Shown piece by piece: positions 1 through 7,605 of a stretch of 21,761 bases of DNA. Below the pieces are notes generated by a model. The model was not told the origin of the DNA. It made no database searches and worked only from the letters and a program-made list of their open reading frames with translations. Positions within the stretch are counted from its first letter, which is position 1; every line of letters starts with the position of its first letter. Both the position numbers and the translations under genes were made by a program. The stretch spans positions 1 to 21,761 of the forward strand of contig JACQUC010000043.1 in assembly GCA_016210495.1 (NCBI GenBank), written 5' to 3'. This DNA comes from Chloroflexota bacterium. GTDB lineage: Bacteria; Chloroflexota; FW602-bin22; JACPRP01.

Positions 1-10
1 GCGCGCAAAA

Positions 11-60
11 CGGGGGCTCGAGGCCCCCTCTTCATGGTGCGCGGCTTTTTCTTTTTTCTT
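11..60 (+). terminator. Possible intrinsic terminator at window start
   Basis: GGGGGC and GCCCCC (11-16 and 22-27) form a 6-bp GC stem with a TCGAG loop. A T-rich tract follows at 46-60, about 20 bases further on than in a classic intrinsic terminator. GCGC stretches at 1-6 and 41-45 could pair outside the stem and bring the T tract closer. It would end a gene lying left of the window. The wide spacing makes this a weak call. Confidence 0.3.
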
Positions 61-73
61 CGTACCACCGAGG

Positions 74-94
74 GGGGCGAACGCCGTTCGCCCC
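74..94. repeat. Palindromic REP-like hairpin
   Basis: GGGGCGAACG (74-83) and CGTTCGCCCC (85-94) are perfect inverted arms around one base, so the real hairpin would have about 8-9 pairs and a small loop. It lies in non-coding DNA ahead of the substrate-binding-protein gene. Palindromes of this look are often dispersed in GC-rich environmental genomes, but other copies cannot be checked here. Confidence 0.5.
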
Positions 95-152
95 TACATT
101 AAGACCGTACGTCTACCGGCCTAGCGGCTGCTTAGCTTAATGCGCATGGGGA

Positions 153-179
153 GGTTCGCGAACCGTCCCTACCAGGGAC
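153..179. repeat. Two adjacent hairpins upstream of the transporter gene
   Basis: GGTTCGCGAACC (153-164) is a perfect 12-bp palindrome. It is followed directly by GTCCCT-ACC-AGGGAC (165-179), a 6-bp stem with a 3-base loop. They end 50 bases before the ATG at 229, so they could shape the 5' leader of the operon, or they could be degenerate members of a dispersed palindromic repeat like the one at 74-94. No convincing promoter was found in 1-228. Confidence 0.45.
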
Positions 180-228
180 ACATCCTGTTGCGGCCAATTT
201 GGATCAACTCGTACAGGGAGGAAGCAAG

Positions 229-1449
229 ATGTTTTGGCACAAGACTAGCGGAGGCAATGTCCGAAACGCTGTCCAGGTGGTGGCGGCTCTGCTGATCACC
301 GTCCTGTTTGTGGGGGCCTGCCAGCAGCCGGCGCCTGTGGCGCCCCCGGCGAAGCAAGCGGCACCTACGACCGCTCCGGCGAAGCAGGAGGCACAACCAA
401 AGGCGACTAGCCCGGCACCAGTTGCCACTGCGCCGGCTGCCGCACAGAAGCCTGCGGCCCCGAAGCCTCAGGAGCCACCGGAGAAGCCCCTTTCACCCCC
501 GGTCAATGTGAAGGTCGGTATGCTGAGTCCGGCGGGCTCTTCCGACGCTGGCACCTTGATCGCCGTCGAGAAGGGCTATTTCAAGGAAGAGGGCATTAAT
601 GTGGAGGTGGTACCCTTCAGCAACCTCGGGCAGATGATTGCGCCGCTATCCACCAACCAGATCGAGGTCGGCGGGGGCATGCTCGGCGCGGCTTTGTTTA
701 ATGCCACCAGCAGAGATATTCCCCTGAAGATCGTGGCCGATAAGGGCAGCGTGCCAAAGGGCTTCGGCTACCTGGCCATGGTCGTCCGCAAGGACCTGGT
801 CGAAAGCGGGGCGTTCAAGAGCGATGCCGATCTCAAAGGAAGGACGTTCGCCTACAACACGTCCGGCGGCATCACCGAGCTCAGTCTGGAGGCAGTTCTG
901 GCCAAGGCCAATCTGACACGCAAAGACATTAACGAGCAGGTGATTCCCTCTATGCCGGATATCCTTACCGCTCTGGCCAACAAGGCCGTGGACGCCGGTT
1001 TCTTTATCGAGCCCAGCGTCGTGCAGGGCGTGGACAGAGGCATCATCGTGCGGTGGAAGGGCTTCGACGAGATCTACCCCAACCAGCAAATTGCCGTGCT
1101 GGTTTACTCCCCCAAGTTCGGCACGGCGGCCAGCGCGGCAGCGGCAAATCGGTTTATGGTCGCCTACTTGAGGGGCGTGCGGGACTACTATGACGCCTTC
1201 AAGAGTGGCAAGAACAAGCAAGAGGTCATTTCCATAATGACTAAGACCACACCGCTGAAAGACGCTGCCCTCTTTGAACGCATGGTGCCGGTTGGCCTGA
1301 ATCCCAATGGCAGCGTGAATGCCGAAACAATAACGAATGACGCAAAGTGGCTGACCGAGAAGGGATTCGTCAAGCAGCCTATCGACGCCAAGACGCTTAT
1401 CGACTCACAGTACGTGGATTACGCCGTCAAGAGATTGGGCAAGTACTAA
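229..1449 (+). CDS. NitT/TauT-family ABC transporter substrate-binding lipoprotein
   Basis: A 406-residue exported lipoprotein that should capture a small organic solute outside the membrane for an ABC importer. The ATG at 229 is preferred over an in-frame TTG at 199 because AGGGAGG lies 7 bases upstream. Residues 1-30 are a signal peptide ending in the lipobox VGAC, with lipidated Cys31. Residues 32 to about 96 are a low-complexity Ala/Pro/Lys/Gln linker that holds the binding domain off the membrane. The rest has the NMT1/SsuA-like fold signature (IAVEKGYFKEEGINVEVVPF, then a GG-rich strand near residues 140-150). No permease or ATPase gene is in the window, so the transporter partners lie elsewhere. 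The stop overlaps the next start (TAATG). The family call is firm; the ligand is unknown but probably relates to the decarboxylase downstream. Confidence 0.9.
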   Translation: MFWHKTSGGNVRNAVQVVAALLITVLFVGACQQPAPVAPPAKQAAPTTAPAKQEAQPKATSPAPVATAPAAAQKPAAPKPQEPPEKPLSPPVNVKVGMLSPAGSSDAGTLIAVEKGYFKEEGINVEVVPFSNLGQMIAPLSTNQIEVGGGMLGAALFNATSRDIPLKIVADKGSVPKGFGYLAMVVRKDLVESGAFKSDADLKGRTFAYNTSGGITELSLEAVLAKANLTRKDINEQVIPSMPDILTALANKAVDAGFFIEPSVVQGVDRGIIVRWKGFDEIYPNQQIAVLVYSPKFGTAASAAAANRFMVAYLRGVRDYYDAFKSGKNKQEVISIMTKTTPLKDAALFERMVPVGLNPNGSVNAETITNDAKWLTEKGFVKQPIDAKTLIDSQYVDYAVKRLGKY

Positions 1450-3227
1450 TGTCTGTGTTTCGCGACGACAACAGCCAAGTGATTCGGAGCGATGTGCTCG
1501 TGATCGGTGGCGGCCTGGCCGGCACCTGGGCGGCGATCCGTGCCGCGGATTTCGTCGAGGACGTCGTTCTCGTGGATAAGGCGCGGGTGTCGCGCAGCGG
1601 TTCCAGCACCTCGGCCGCGGGTGTAATCCTGGCACCCATGCCGGGCGACGATTTGGACCTGTGGATGAAAGAGATCGTAGAGCGAGGAGATTACCTCAAC
1701 GACCAGGACTGGGTGCAGGTGTTTCTTGCCGACCAGGTGCAGCGCATCGCCGAGATGGACAGTTGGGGGACGAACTTCGAGCGGGATGAAAAGGGCAATA
1801 TCGCCCGCGTCCTCGGCAGGGCACACGAAAACACCCGCATCATAATGTTCCACGGCAAGAAGCTGATGGAAAAGATGCGCGAGCAGGTGCTGAAGCGGAA
1901 CATCAAGCTCGTCGAGCGCGTGACGGTCACCGATCTGCTCACCTCCGACGGGTTGCACCCGACTCAAGGGAGGGTGGCTGGCGCGGTAGGGTTCGACTCG
2001 CGCACAGGGGAGCGCTACCGCTTCGATGCCAAGGCAACCGTCGTCGCGGCGGGCCCGATCTATCCCAAGCGGGGTGGGGAGTACGTGGACAACATCAACG
2101 GCGACGGCGGGGCTATGGCCTTCCGCGCGGGTGCCGATCTGATGGGCATGGAGTTCTGCACCGCCGGGCACCTCAAAGGGATCGACCGCAAGTATTGGCT
2201 TTCGGGACTCAACATGTTTCAGGGTCTGGGCGCCAGGTTCGTCAACGCGCAGGGCGAGAGATTTATGGAGAAGTACGATCCTGTGCTGCTGGAGCGTTCC
2301 AAGCTCTGCGTTCTCACCCAGGCATTCTGTAAGGAAGCTCTGGAGGGACGCGGCCCCCTCTACTGCGACATGCGCCACCTGTCGCCCGACGCGCTGGCTC
2401 GCCTTAGGCGAGTGGTTCCTCAAGGAATGCTGATCTTCGACCGGGCGAGGATCGATCTGAGCAAGCAGATGTTCGAGTACACGCCGTTGAACGGCGTCTT
2501 CGTGCCCAGTGGGGACGGCGGCGTCAGGGTCAACACCAGTTGCGAGACGAGCCTCGCCGGATTGTTCGCCGCCGGCGGCGCGACGAAGATGCTGCCCCAC
2601 GGCACCTATTCCGTCGGCGGAGTGAACCTCGCCTATTGCTGCGTCTCAGGGCATCGTGCCGGTGAGTTCGCGGCCAGGTACGCGGGCGCCTTCGACCAGG
2701 CGCCAGTGCGCATCGATCAAGTTCGCGGCCTGCAGGCAGACGCTTTCGCGCCGATGGGACGCGAGTCCGGCGCTAGCTCAGACGATCTCTTCGAAAAAGT
2801 GCTCGAGGTGACCGTTCCCGCGGAGTACAGCACTTTCAAACACGAGAACAGGATCAGGAAGACGCTGGCAGCACTCGCGGAATTGAGAGCTTCTTTGGGT
2901 GAGCTCACCGCAGCCAGTCCCCACGAGCTCCTGAAGGCTAACGAAGCCAGGAACTACCTGACGTGCACTGAACTGGTGTTCCTGTCGGCACTCTTGAGGA
3001 AAGAGAGCCGCGGCGGCCACTATCGCGAGGAGTACCCCTACCGCGACGACGACAACTGGCTAAAGTGGATCGTGCTCAGGCGCGAGGCTAACTCCGTGGC
3101 TATGCGAATCGAGCACGTGCCTATCTGGCGGTATCCCGTCAGGCCGGAGGGTTCCGGCAGGAAGCCCAACCCTGTGCAGTTCTTTTTGGAAAAAGGAGAG
3201 CATTCGAGCAATGAGCCAAGATCTTAG
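1449..3227 (+). CDS. FAD-dependent oxidoreductase, fumarate reductase/aspartate oxidase type
   Basis: A 592-residue flavoprotein. The start at 1449 shares one base with the previous stop; a longer frame from 1347 lies inside the transporter gene and is rejected. The Rossmann ADP-binding motif is IGGGLAGTWAAIRAA at residues 19-33, followed by an acidic strand end (VVLVDKA) and the Ser/Gly-rich flavin loop RSGSSTSAAG. The C-terminal FAD signature is present as GLFAAGGATKMLPHGTYSVGG. The family uses FAD to reduce or oxidise C-C or C-N bonds in succinate/fumarate-, aspartate- or adenylylsulfate-type reactions. No Fe-S or cytochrome subunit follows, so it may act as a soluble enzyme. Its 3' end overlaps the decarboxylase gene by 17 bp, which implies translational coupling and a shared pathway. 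The substrate cannot be assigned. Confidence 0.88.
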   Translation: MSVFRDDNSQVIRSDVLVIGGGLAGTWAAIRAADFVEDVVLVDKARVSRSGSSTSAAGVILAPMPGDDLDLWMKEIVERGDYLNDQDWVQVFLADQVQRIAEMDSWGTNFERDEKGNIARVLGRAHENTRIIMFHGKKLMEKMREQVLKRNIKLVERVTVTDLLTSDGLHPTQGRVAGAVGFDSRTGERYRFDAKATVVAAGPIYPKRGGEYVDNINGDGGAMAFRAGADLMGMEFCTAGHLKGIDRKYWLSGLNMFQGLGARFVNAQGERFMEKYDPVLLERSKLCVLTQAFCKEALEGRGPLYCDMRHLSPDALARLRRVVPQGMLIFDRARIDLSKQMFEYTPLNGVFVPSGDGGVRVNTSCETSLAGLFAAGGATKMLPHGTYSVGGVNLAYCCVSGHRAGEFAARYAGAFDQAPVRIDQVRGLQADAFAPMGRESGASSDDLFEKVLEVTVPAEYSTFKHENRIRKTLAALAELRASLGELTAASPHELLKANEARNYLTCTELVFLSALLRKESRGGHYREEYPYRDDDNWLKWIVLRREANSVAMRIEHVPIWRYPVRPEGSGRKPNPVQFFLEKGEHSSNEPRS

Positions 3228-4617
3228 AGGGTTCCTCCGGTACATCGACGAGCACGAGCCGAAGGAGCTGGTGAGGGTTCGCACGCAAATAGACCCCAAT
3301 CTCTTCGAGGCCACGGCGATCTTCAAGAAGCTCACCGACCTGGGCAAGCGGCCGGCGCTGCTCTTTGAGAACGCTAAGAACCTGCAAGGCAAGCGCAGTG
3401 AGTACCAGCTTCTGATCGGCATCTTTGCCAATCAGAGGAAGTCGGAGATTGCCCTGGGATTGAAGCCGGGGCCGCGCATTGACCTCCTCAACGAGTTTCT
3501 TAGACGAGAGAGCCGAAGAACCGAGCCTGTGATCGTCGGCAAGTCCGAGGCACCGGTCAAGGAGGTCATCAAAACCGGAGACGCGGTGAACCTGGCCGAG
3601 ATGCCCATCGTGCGCCAGCACGAGATGGACGGTAACCCCTATTTCGATCTGTCGGTGCTGGCCTGGGATCCGGACTACGGCTACAACACCTCTTACCAGC
3701 GGATGATGTACCTGGACGAGAACCATACCGCCCTGCACATGTCGCCGCGGCACCTCTGGACCTATTTCCAGAAGTACGAGAAGCAAGGGCGCAATATGCC
3801 GATGGCCCTCCCGATAGGCCACCACCCGGCTTTCTACATCGGCACGCTGACGATGTCGCCTATCGACGTCGACGAGTACGAGGCGATCGGCGGGGTGATG
3901 GGGGAGCCGGTGCGGGTGGTGCCTTCCGAGACGTATGGCAACGATCTCCTCGTGCCGGCCGATGCCGAGGTGATCGTCGAAGGTGAGCTCCTCGCGAACT
4001 GGCGCACGGTCGAGGGTCCTTTTGGCGAGTGGACCGACTACTACGGGCCCCAGCGACTGCGTTGGGTATTCGAGGTGAAGGCCGTGACGCACCGGAAGAA
4101 CCCGATCTTCACGTCGCACATCAGCGGCAACCAGTACCTGGAAGATCCCAACGTCGACCTGTCCAAAGAGGCAGGTGTGCTGAGGGCTGTCAGAAATGCC
4201 GTGCCCAGCGCGATCGCCGTGGCTTTCGGCGGGCGAGGCCTCGGCTACAACTGTGTGATCTCGCTCAAGAAACGGATGGAGGGTGAGCCCATGCGGGCCG
4301 CGATGGCGGCCTTAGGGGCGTCCGACTACCTCAAGCACGTTATCCTCGTGGACGACGACATCGACCCCTGGAACATGAACGAGGTGATGTGGGCGGTGGC
4401 GATGAGGGTGCAGGCGGAGAAGGACGTGACCATCTTGAAGAATCTCAAGGGAAACACCCTCGACCCCTCCATCGATCACGAGGTGGCCACGTCGGGAATG
4501 ATCATCGACGCGACGGTGCCACTGAACAGGCCGTACGAGAGGGTAATCAACGTGCCGCAAAAGGTGTTGGACCGCATAAATCTCGAGGAGTATATTAACC
4601 CCGATTACCTGAAGTAA
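3211..4617 (+). CDS. UbiD-family prenyl-FMN-dependent (de)carboxylase
   Basis: A 468-residue protein of the UbiD family, which uses prenylated FMN for reversible decarboxylation of aromatic, heteroaromatic or alpha,beta-unsaturated acids. Family motifs are visible: N159-x4-R164 (NTSYQR), His181 in the PRHLW stretch, and EGPFGE at 268-273, which supplies the Glu pair of the Glu-Arg-Glu catalytic triad with correct spacing. Length is close to the family norm (about 450-500). The ATG at 3211 has AAGGAG about 10 bases upstream, inside the 3' end of the flavoprotein gene. No UbiX-type flavin prenyltransferase gene is in the window, so the cofactor must be made elsewhere. The family includes hydroxybenzoate, pyrrole-2-carboxylate and furan-dicarboxylate decarboxylases; which applies here is unknown. 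Confidence 0.93.
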   Translation: MSQDLRGFLRYIDEHEPKELVRVRTQIDPNLFEATAIFKKLTDLGKRPALLFENAKNLQGKRSEYQLLIGIFANQRKSEIALGLKPGPRIDLLNEFLRRESRRTEPVIVGKSEAPVKEVIKTGDAVNLAEMPIVRQHEMDGNPYFDLSVLAWDPDYGYNTSYQRMMYLDENHTALHMSPRHLWTYFQKYEKQGRNMPMALPIGHHPAFYIGTLTMSPIDVDEYEAIGGVMGEPVRVVPSETYGNDLLVPADAEVIVEGELLANWRTVEGPFGEWTDYYGPQRLRWVFEVKAVTHRKNPIFTSHISGNQYLEDPNVDLSKEAGVLRAVRNAVPSAIAVAFGGRGLGYNCVISLKKRMEGEPMRAAMAALGASDYLKHVILVDDDIDPWNMNEVMWAVAMRVQAEKDVTILKNLKGNTLDPSIDHEVATSGMIIDATVPLNRPYERVINVPQKVLDRINLEEYINPDYLK

Positions 4618-4631
4618 GGGAGGTAGACCAG

Positions 4632-4874
4632 GTGACGCTGATCTTTTACGTGGAATGCCCTGAGTGCCACAAGTCGTACTACGGCGACATCGAGCTGCTG
4701 CACGTGGACGTGGAGCTGCACTGCCCCTACTGCGGGCTGTACTTCAAGAAAGAAGAAAGCCCCAATATCGTCAAGCCCGCGAAGACCACGCACGACGTCA
4801 GGTCCACGACAGGTGAAGATTTGGGGAAATACAAGATCTACAAGCCCAAGAACCCGTTAAGGATAAAGATCTAG
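4632..4874 (+). CDS. Small zinc-ribbon protein, candidate UbiD partner
   Basis: An 80-residue protein beginning at a GTG with GGGAGG upstream, only 14 bases after the decarboxylase stop. Two CPxC knuckles (CPEC at 9-12 and CPYC at 32-35) should bind one zinc. The remainder is acidic then basic with a lysine-rich end (YKIYKPKNP). No catalytic motif is visible. Several two-gene decarboxylases of the UbiD family (VdcC/VdcD, BsdC/BsdD) carry a roughly 75-residue small subunit with a similar pair of CPxC motifs, so this may be an analogous accessory subunit; I see no clear residue-level match beyond the knuckles. It converges on the Rid gene with a 6-base gap. Confidence 0.75.
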   Translation: MTLIFYVECPECHKSYYGDIELLHVDVELHCPYCGLYFKKEESPNIVKPAKTTHDVRSTTGEDLGKYKIYKPKNPLRIKI

Positions 4875-4880
4875 AGCAGG

Positions 4881-5264
4881 TCAGTCGTCTATGACCGCGG
4901 TCACGTCGACCTCGATCAGGTAATCGGGACTGGCGAGGGCTGAGATACCGACGAGCGTCGATGCTGGTAAGGGCGGCGAGAAGTAACGGGTTCTTACCTC
5001 ACCGTACTTTGGGCGGTTGGCTACGTCCGTGAGGTAGGTGGTCATCTTCACGACGTCTTTCATCGAGGCTCCCGCCGCCTCGAGCGCTTGGCGCACGTTC
5101 TCGAACACTTGCACGGCCTGGGCCTCGAAATCTCCGGAGACGACCTTACCGTTCTCGTCGACCGCGGTTTGGCCCGCCGCGTAGACCGTGTTGCCTGCCT
5201 TAACCACCTGCGAGTAGGTCGGCGGCTTGTGCAGACCGGGTGGATTGATGAACTCCTTTGGCAT
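4881..5264 (-). CDS. Rid (YjgF/YER057c/UK114) family protein lacking the catalytic Arg
   Basis: A 127-residue Rid-family protein. The ATG at 5264 has a near-perfect AAGGAGGTG ribosome site; longer frames reaching 5444 run through the promoter and are rejected. The fold signature is present: VYAAGQTAVDENGKVV, then QVFENVRQALEAAGAS, and EVDVTAV at the end with Glu119. RidA proteins hydrolyse reactive enamines and imines with an Arg in a PARxxVxV motif (Arg105 in E. coli RidA). Here that stretch reads PASTLVGI, so Ser102 replaces the Arg. This places it among Rid subfamilies without demonstrated enamine deaminase activity. Such genes often sit in catabolic operons, which fits the neighbours. Confidence 0.9.
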   Translation of the reverse strand: MPKEFINPPGLHKPPTYSQVVKAGNTVYAAGQTAVDENGKVVSGDFEAQAVQVFENVRQALEAAGASMKDVVKMTTYLTDVANRPKYGEVRTRYFSPPLPASTLVGISALASPDYLIEVDVTAVIDD

Positions 5265-5292
5265 AAAGCACCTCCTTAGCCTGGTTGATTCG

Positions 5293-5321
5293 ATTCTATC
5301 AAGGTCGGTGAACTCCGTCAA
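5293..5321 (-). promoter_or_regulatory. Sigma70-type promoter for the Rid gene
   Basis: On the minus strand TTGACG (5321-5316) and TAGAAT (5298-5293) are 17 bases apart, with a TG one base ahead of the -10 (extended -10). Transcription would start near 5286, giving a leader of about 20 bases that holds the AAGGAGGTG site. Confidence 0.7.
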
Positions 5322-5337
5322 GTGAGGGTACGATAAA

Positions 5338-7605
5338 ATGGAAAAATTCTCCGTCGTCGGACAGCCCGGAATCAATCGGGTGGATGCCCCCGAGAAGGCT
5401 ACCGGGCAGGCCAGGTTTACGTGCGATATCATCTTGCCACGCATGCTGGTGGGCAGGGTCTTGAGGAGCCCACATCCTCACGCTCGGATCCTTAGACTGG
5501 AGACCACGCGGGCGCGAGCGCTCCCGGGCGTGAAGGCGGTCATCACGGCTGCCGATGCGCCGCACAACATGGTCGGCCGGTGGCAGGATGACGAGGTGCT
5601 GGCCGCTACCAAGGTGCATTTCGTGGGAGACCATGTGGCGGCTGTGGCGGCGGTGGACGAGGATACGGCGGAGGAGGCAATGGCGCTGATCGAGGTGGAG
5701 TACGAACCGCTGCTGGCGGTGATGGATGCCGCGGCAGCCATGCTTCCGGATGCTCCCAGGGTGCACGACGACAGGAGCAACATCGCCGACCGCTTCTCCT
5801 ATTCGAGGGGCGACGTCGACGATGCCTTCGCGCGGGCCGATCTGGTTTTTCAAGAAACGATTTTCGCGCCAGGTCAGAACCACGCCGCCATCGAGCCGTT
5901 CTATTGCCTGGCCAGCTTCGAGGCCTCGGGCAGGGGGCAGGTCTGGGCCGGCGTGAAGGATATTTTCGGGGTTCGGCGCGTCGTCGCCGACTGTCTGATG
6001 ATTCCCGAAAACGATGTTCGCGTGTTCCAGTCTCACGTGGGAGGTTGCTTCGGAGGCAAGGGCACGGTTGCCCGGGCTTCGACGTGCGCAGTTGCTGCGC
6101 TATTGTCACGGGCAACCGGGCTGCCGGTCAAGCTTATCAACACGCGCGACGAGGAGATTCTCGCCGGACGCCAGCGCTTGCCGATGCACTTCGAAATGAA
6201 GTTCGGGGTGAAGGCCGACGGCAAGGTAATCGCCAAAGAGACCAGGCTGATCGCCAATACCGGGGCCTGCGTCGGTAACGGCAAGGAGATCTACGCCACA
6301 GCCGCTCGGCGCCACGAGTCGATCTATCGTTTCAAGAACATCAGAACCGAGGCCTTCCTCGTCTACACGCACACTTTGCCCGGCTCGCCCTTCCGCGGCT
6401 ACGGCAATCCGCAGGGCACCTTTGCCGTGGAGATGATGATGGACATTGCGGCGGAGAAGCTCGGCCTGGACCCGGTGGAGATCAGGCTTAAGAACGCGAC
6501 GCGGCAGGGGGACGTCACGGCGCACGGGTGGGAGATCAAGAGCTGCGGTCTGACGCAGTGCATCGAGACGGCCGCGAAAAACTCCGCCTGGCACGAGCGA
6601 AGAGCAAACAGCCCTAACGGAGCTGGCCTTGGCATTGGCTGCATGATTCACGCCTCCGGTCGCCGGGTTTCGCCGGACTACTCCGGCTCGCGGGCAATGG
6701 TGAAGATCGAGAGAGACGGCAGGGTGACGGTTTTCTCGGGCGAAGGGGAGCTTGGGCAGGGCTCGCACACGGTTTTTGCGATGATGGCTGCCGAGGAGCT
6801 GGGCATTCCGATCGAGGATGTCAAGGTGGCGCAACCGGACACCGACATCTCGCCTATCGCCCTCGGGCTTTTCTCGGACCGAGGGACGATTCTCGGCGGA
6901 AACGCGGTGCGGCTGGCGGCGCAGGATGCCAGGCGACAGCTTTTGCGGGTGGCGGCCGAGATGCTGGAGGCGAAGGTAGAAGACCTCTTGCTGGAGGTGG
7001 GGCGCATCTTCGTTCAGGGCTACAGCGACAAGTCGCTGACCGTCGCCCAGGTGGCCGGGCATGCGCTGGCGCGGCGTGACGCGGAGCCGATTATCCTGGG
7101 CAAGGCCACCTACGAGCCTCCCAGCGTGTTTCCGGATCCCAAAACGCTTTACGGCAATCTGTCGTCGTCCTATAGTTTCGCGGCGCAGGTGGCGGAGGTG
7201 GAGGTCGATCGCGAGACGGGGCTGGTGAAAACGCTCAAGGTCAGCGCCGCGCACGACCTGGGCAAGGCCATCAATCCGATGGGAGCGCACGGCCAGATGG
7301 AGGGCGCCATCGTCCAGGGCATAGGCTATTCTCTTTACGAGAGAATGGCAGAAGACGGCGACGTCGCCAAGACGAGCCTGCTGGACTACCGCATACCCAC
7401 GTCCTTGGACGTCCCGACGATAGAATCCGCGTTCATCGAAACCATCGACCCCTACGGCCCCTACGGCGCCAAAGGGGTGGGAGAGCCCGGCCTCGTGGCC
7501 ATGGCCCCGGCGGTGGCCAACGCGATCTACAACACCGTTGGCGTCCGTATTACGGAGCTGCCCATCACGCCCGATAAGCTGCTGGCGGCGATGGAGCGAA
7601 GCTAG
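5338..7605 (+). CDS. Xanthine dehydrogenase-family molybdopterin-binding (large) subunit, orphan
   Basis: A 755-residue full-length molybdenum hydroxylase large subunit, the one that binds the Mo-cytosine or Mo-pterin cofactor and hydroxylates heterocycles, aldehydes or aromatic CoA thioesters with water. Visible motifs: QSHVGGCFGGK at 231-241 (cofactor Gln and Gly loop), SPFRGYGNPQ with substrate-pocket Arg353, GEGELGQGSHT, DRGTILGGNAV, and GAKGVGEPG with catalytic Glu716. ATG 5338 has only a weak GAGGG about 10 bases upstream. These enzymes normally need a 2x[2Fe-2S] subunit and an FAD subunit from adjacent genes; neither is here, so electrons must go to a distant partner or a different acceptor. 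It is divergent from the Rid gene and overlaps bacterioferritin by 4 bases at the 3' end. The substrate is unknown. Confidence 0.93.
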   Translation: MEKFSVVGQPGINRVDAPEKATGQARFTCDIILPRMLVGRVLRSPHPHARILRLETTRARALPGVKAVITAADAPHNMVGRWQDDEVLAATKVHFVGDHVAAVAAVDEDTAEEAMALIEVEYEPLLAVMDAAAAMLPDAPRVHDDRSNIADRFSYSRGDVDDAFARADLVFQETIFAPGQNHAAIEPFYCLASFEASGRGQVWAGVKDIFGVRRVVADCLMIPENDVRVFQSHVGGCFGGKGTVARASTCAVAALLSRATGLPVKLINTRDEEILAGRQRLPMHFEMKFGVKADGKVIAKETRLIANTGACVGNGKEIYATAARRHESIYRFKNIRTEAFLVYTHTLPGSPFRGYGNPQGTFAVEMMMDIAAEKLGLDPVEIRLKNATRQGDVTAHGWEIKSCGLTQCIETAAKNSAWHERRANSPNGAGLGIGCMIHASGRRVSPDYSGSRAMVKIERDGRVTVFSGEGELGQGSHTVFAMMAAEELGIPIEDVKVAQPDTDISPIALGLFSDRGTILGGNAVRLAAQDARRQLLRVAAEMLEAKVEDLLLEVGRIFVQGYSDKSLTVAQVAGHALARRDAEPIILGKATYEPPSVFPDPKTLYGNLSSSYSFAAQVAEVEVDRETGLVKTLKVSAAHDLGKAINPMGAHGQMEGAIVQGIGYSLYERMAEDGDVAKTSLLDYRIPTSLDVPTIESAFIETIDPYGPYGAKGVGEPGLVAMAPAVANAIYNTVGVRITELPITPDKLLAAMERS

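Noticed and set aside
1446..2600. 384-codon minus-strand open frame
   Set aside because: Antisense to the flavoprotein gene; composition is that of a GC-rich codon shadow, with no ribosome site or family motif.
4890..4905. TGACCGCGGTCA palindrome as a terminator or operator
   Set aside because: It lies inside the last codons of the Rid gene and is explained by coding sequence; no T tract follows.
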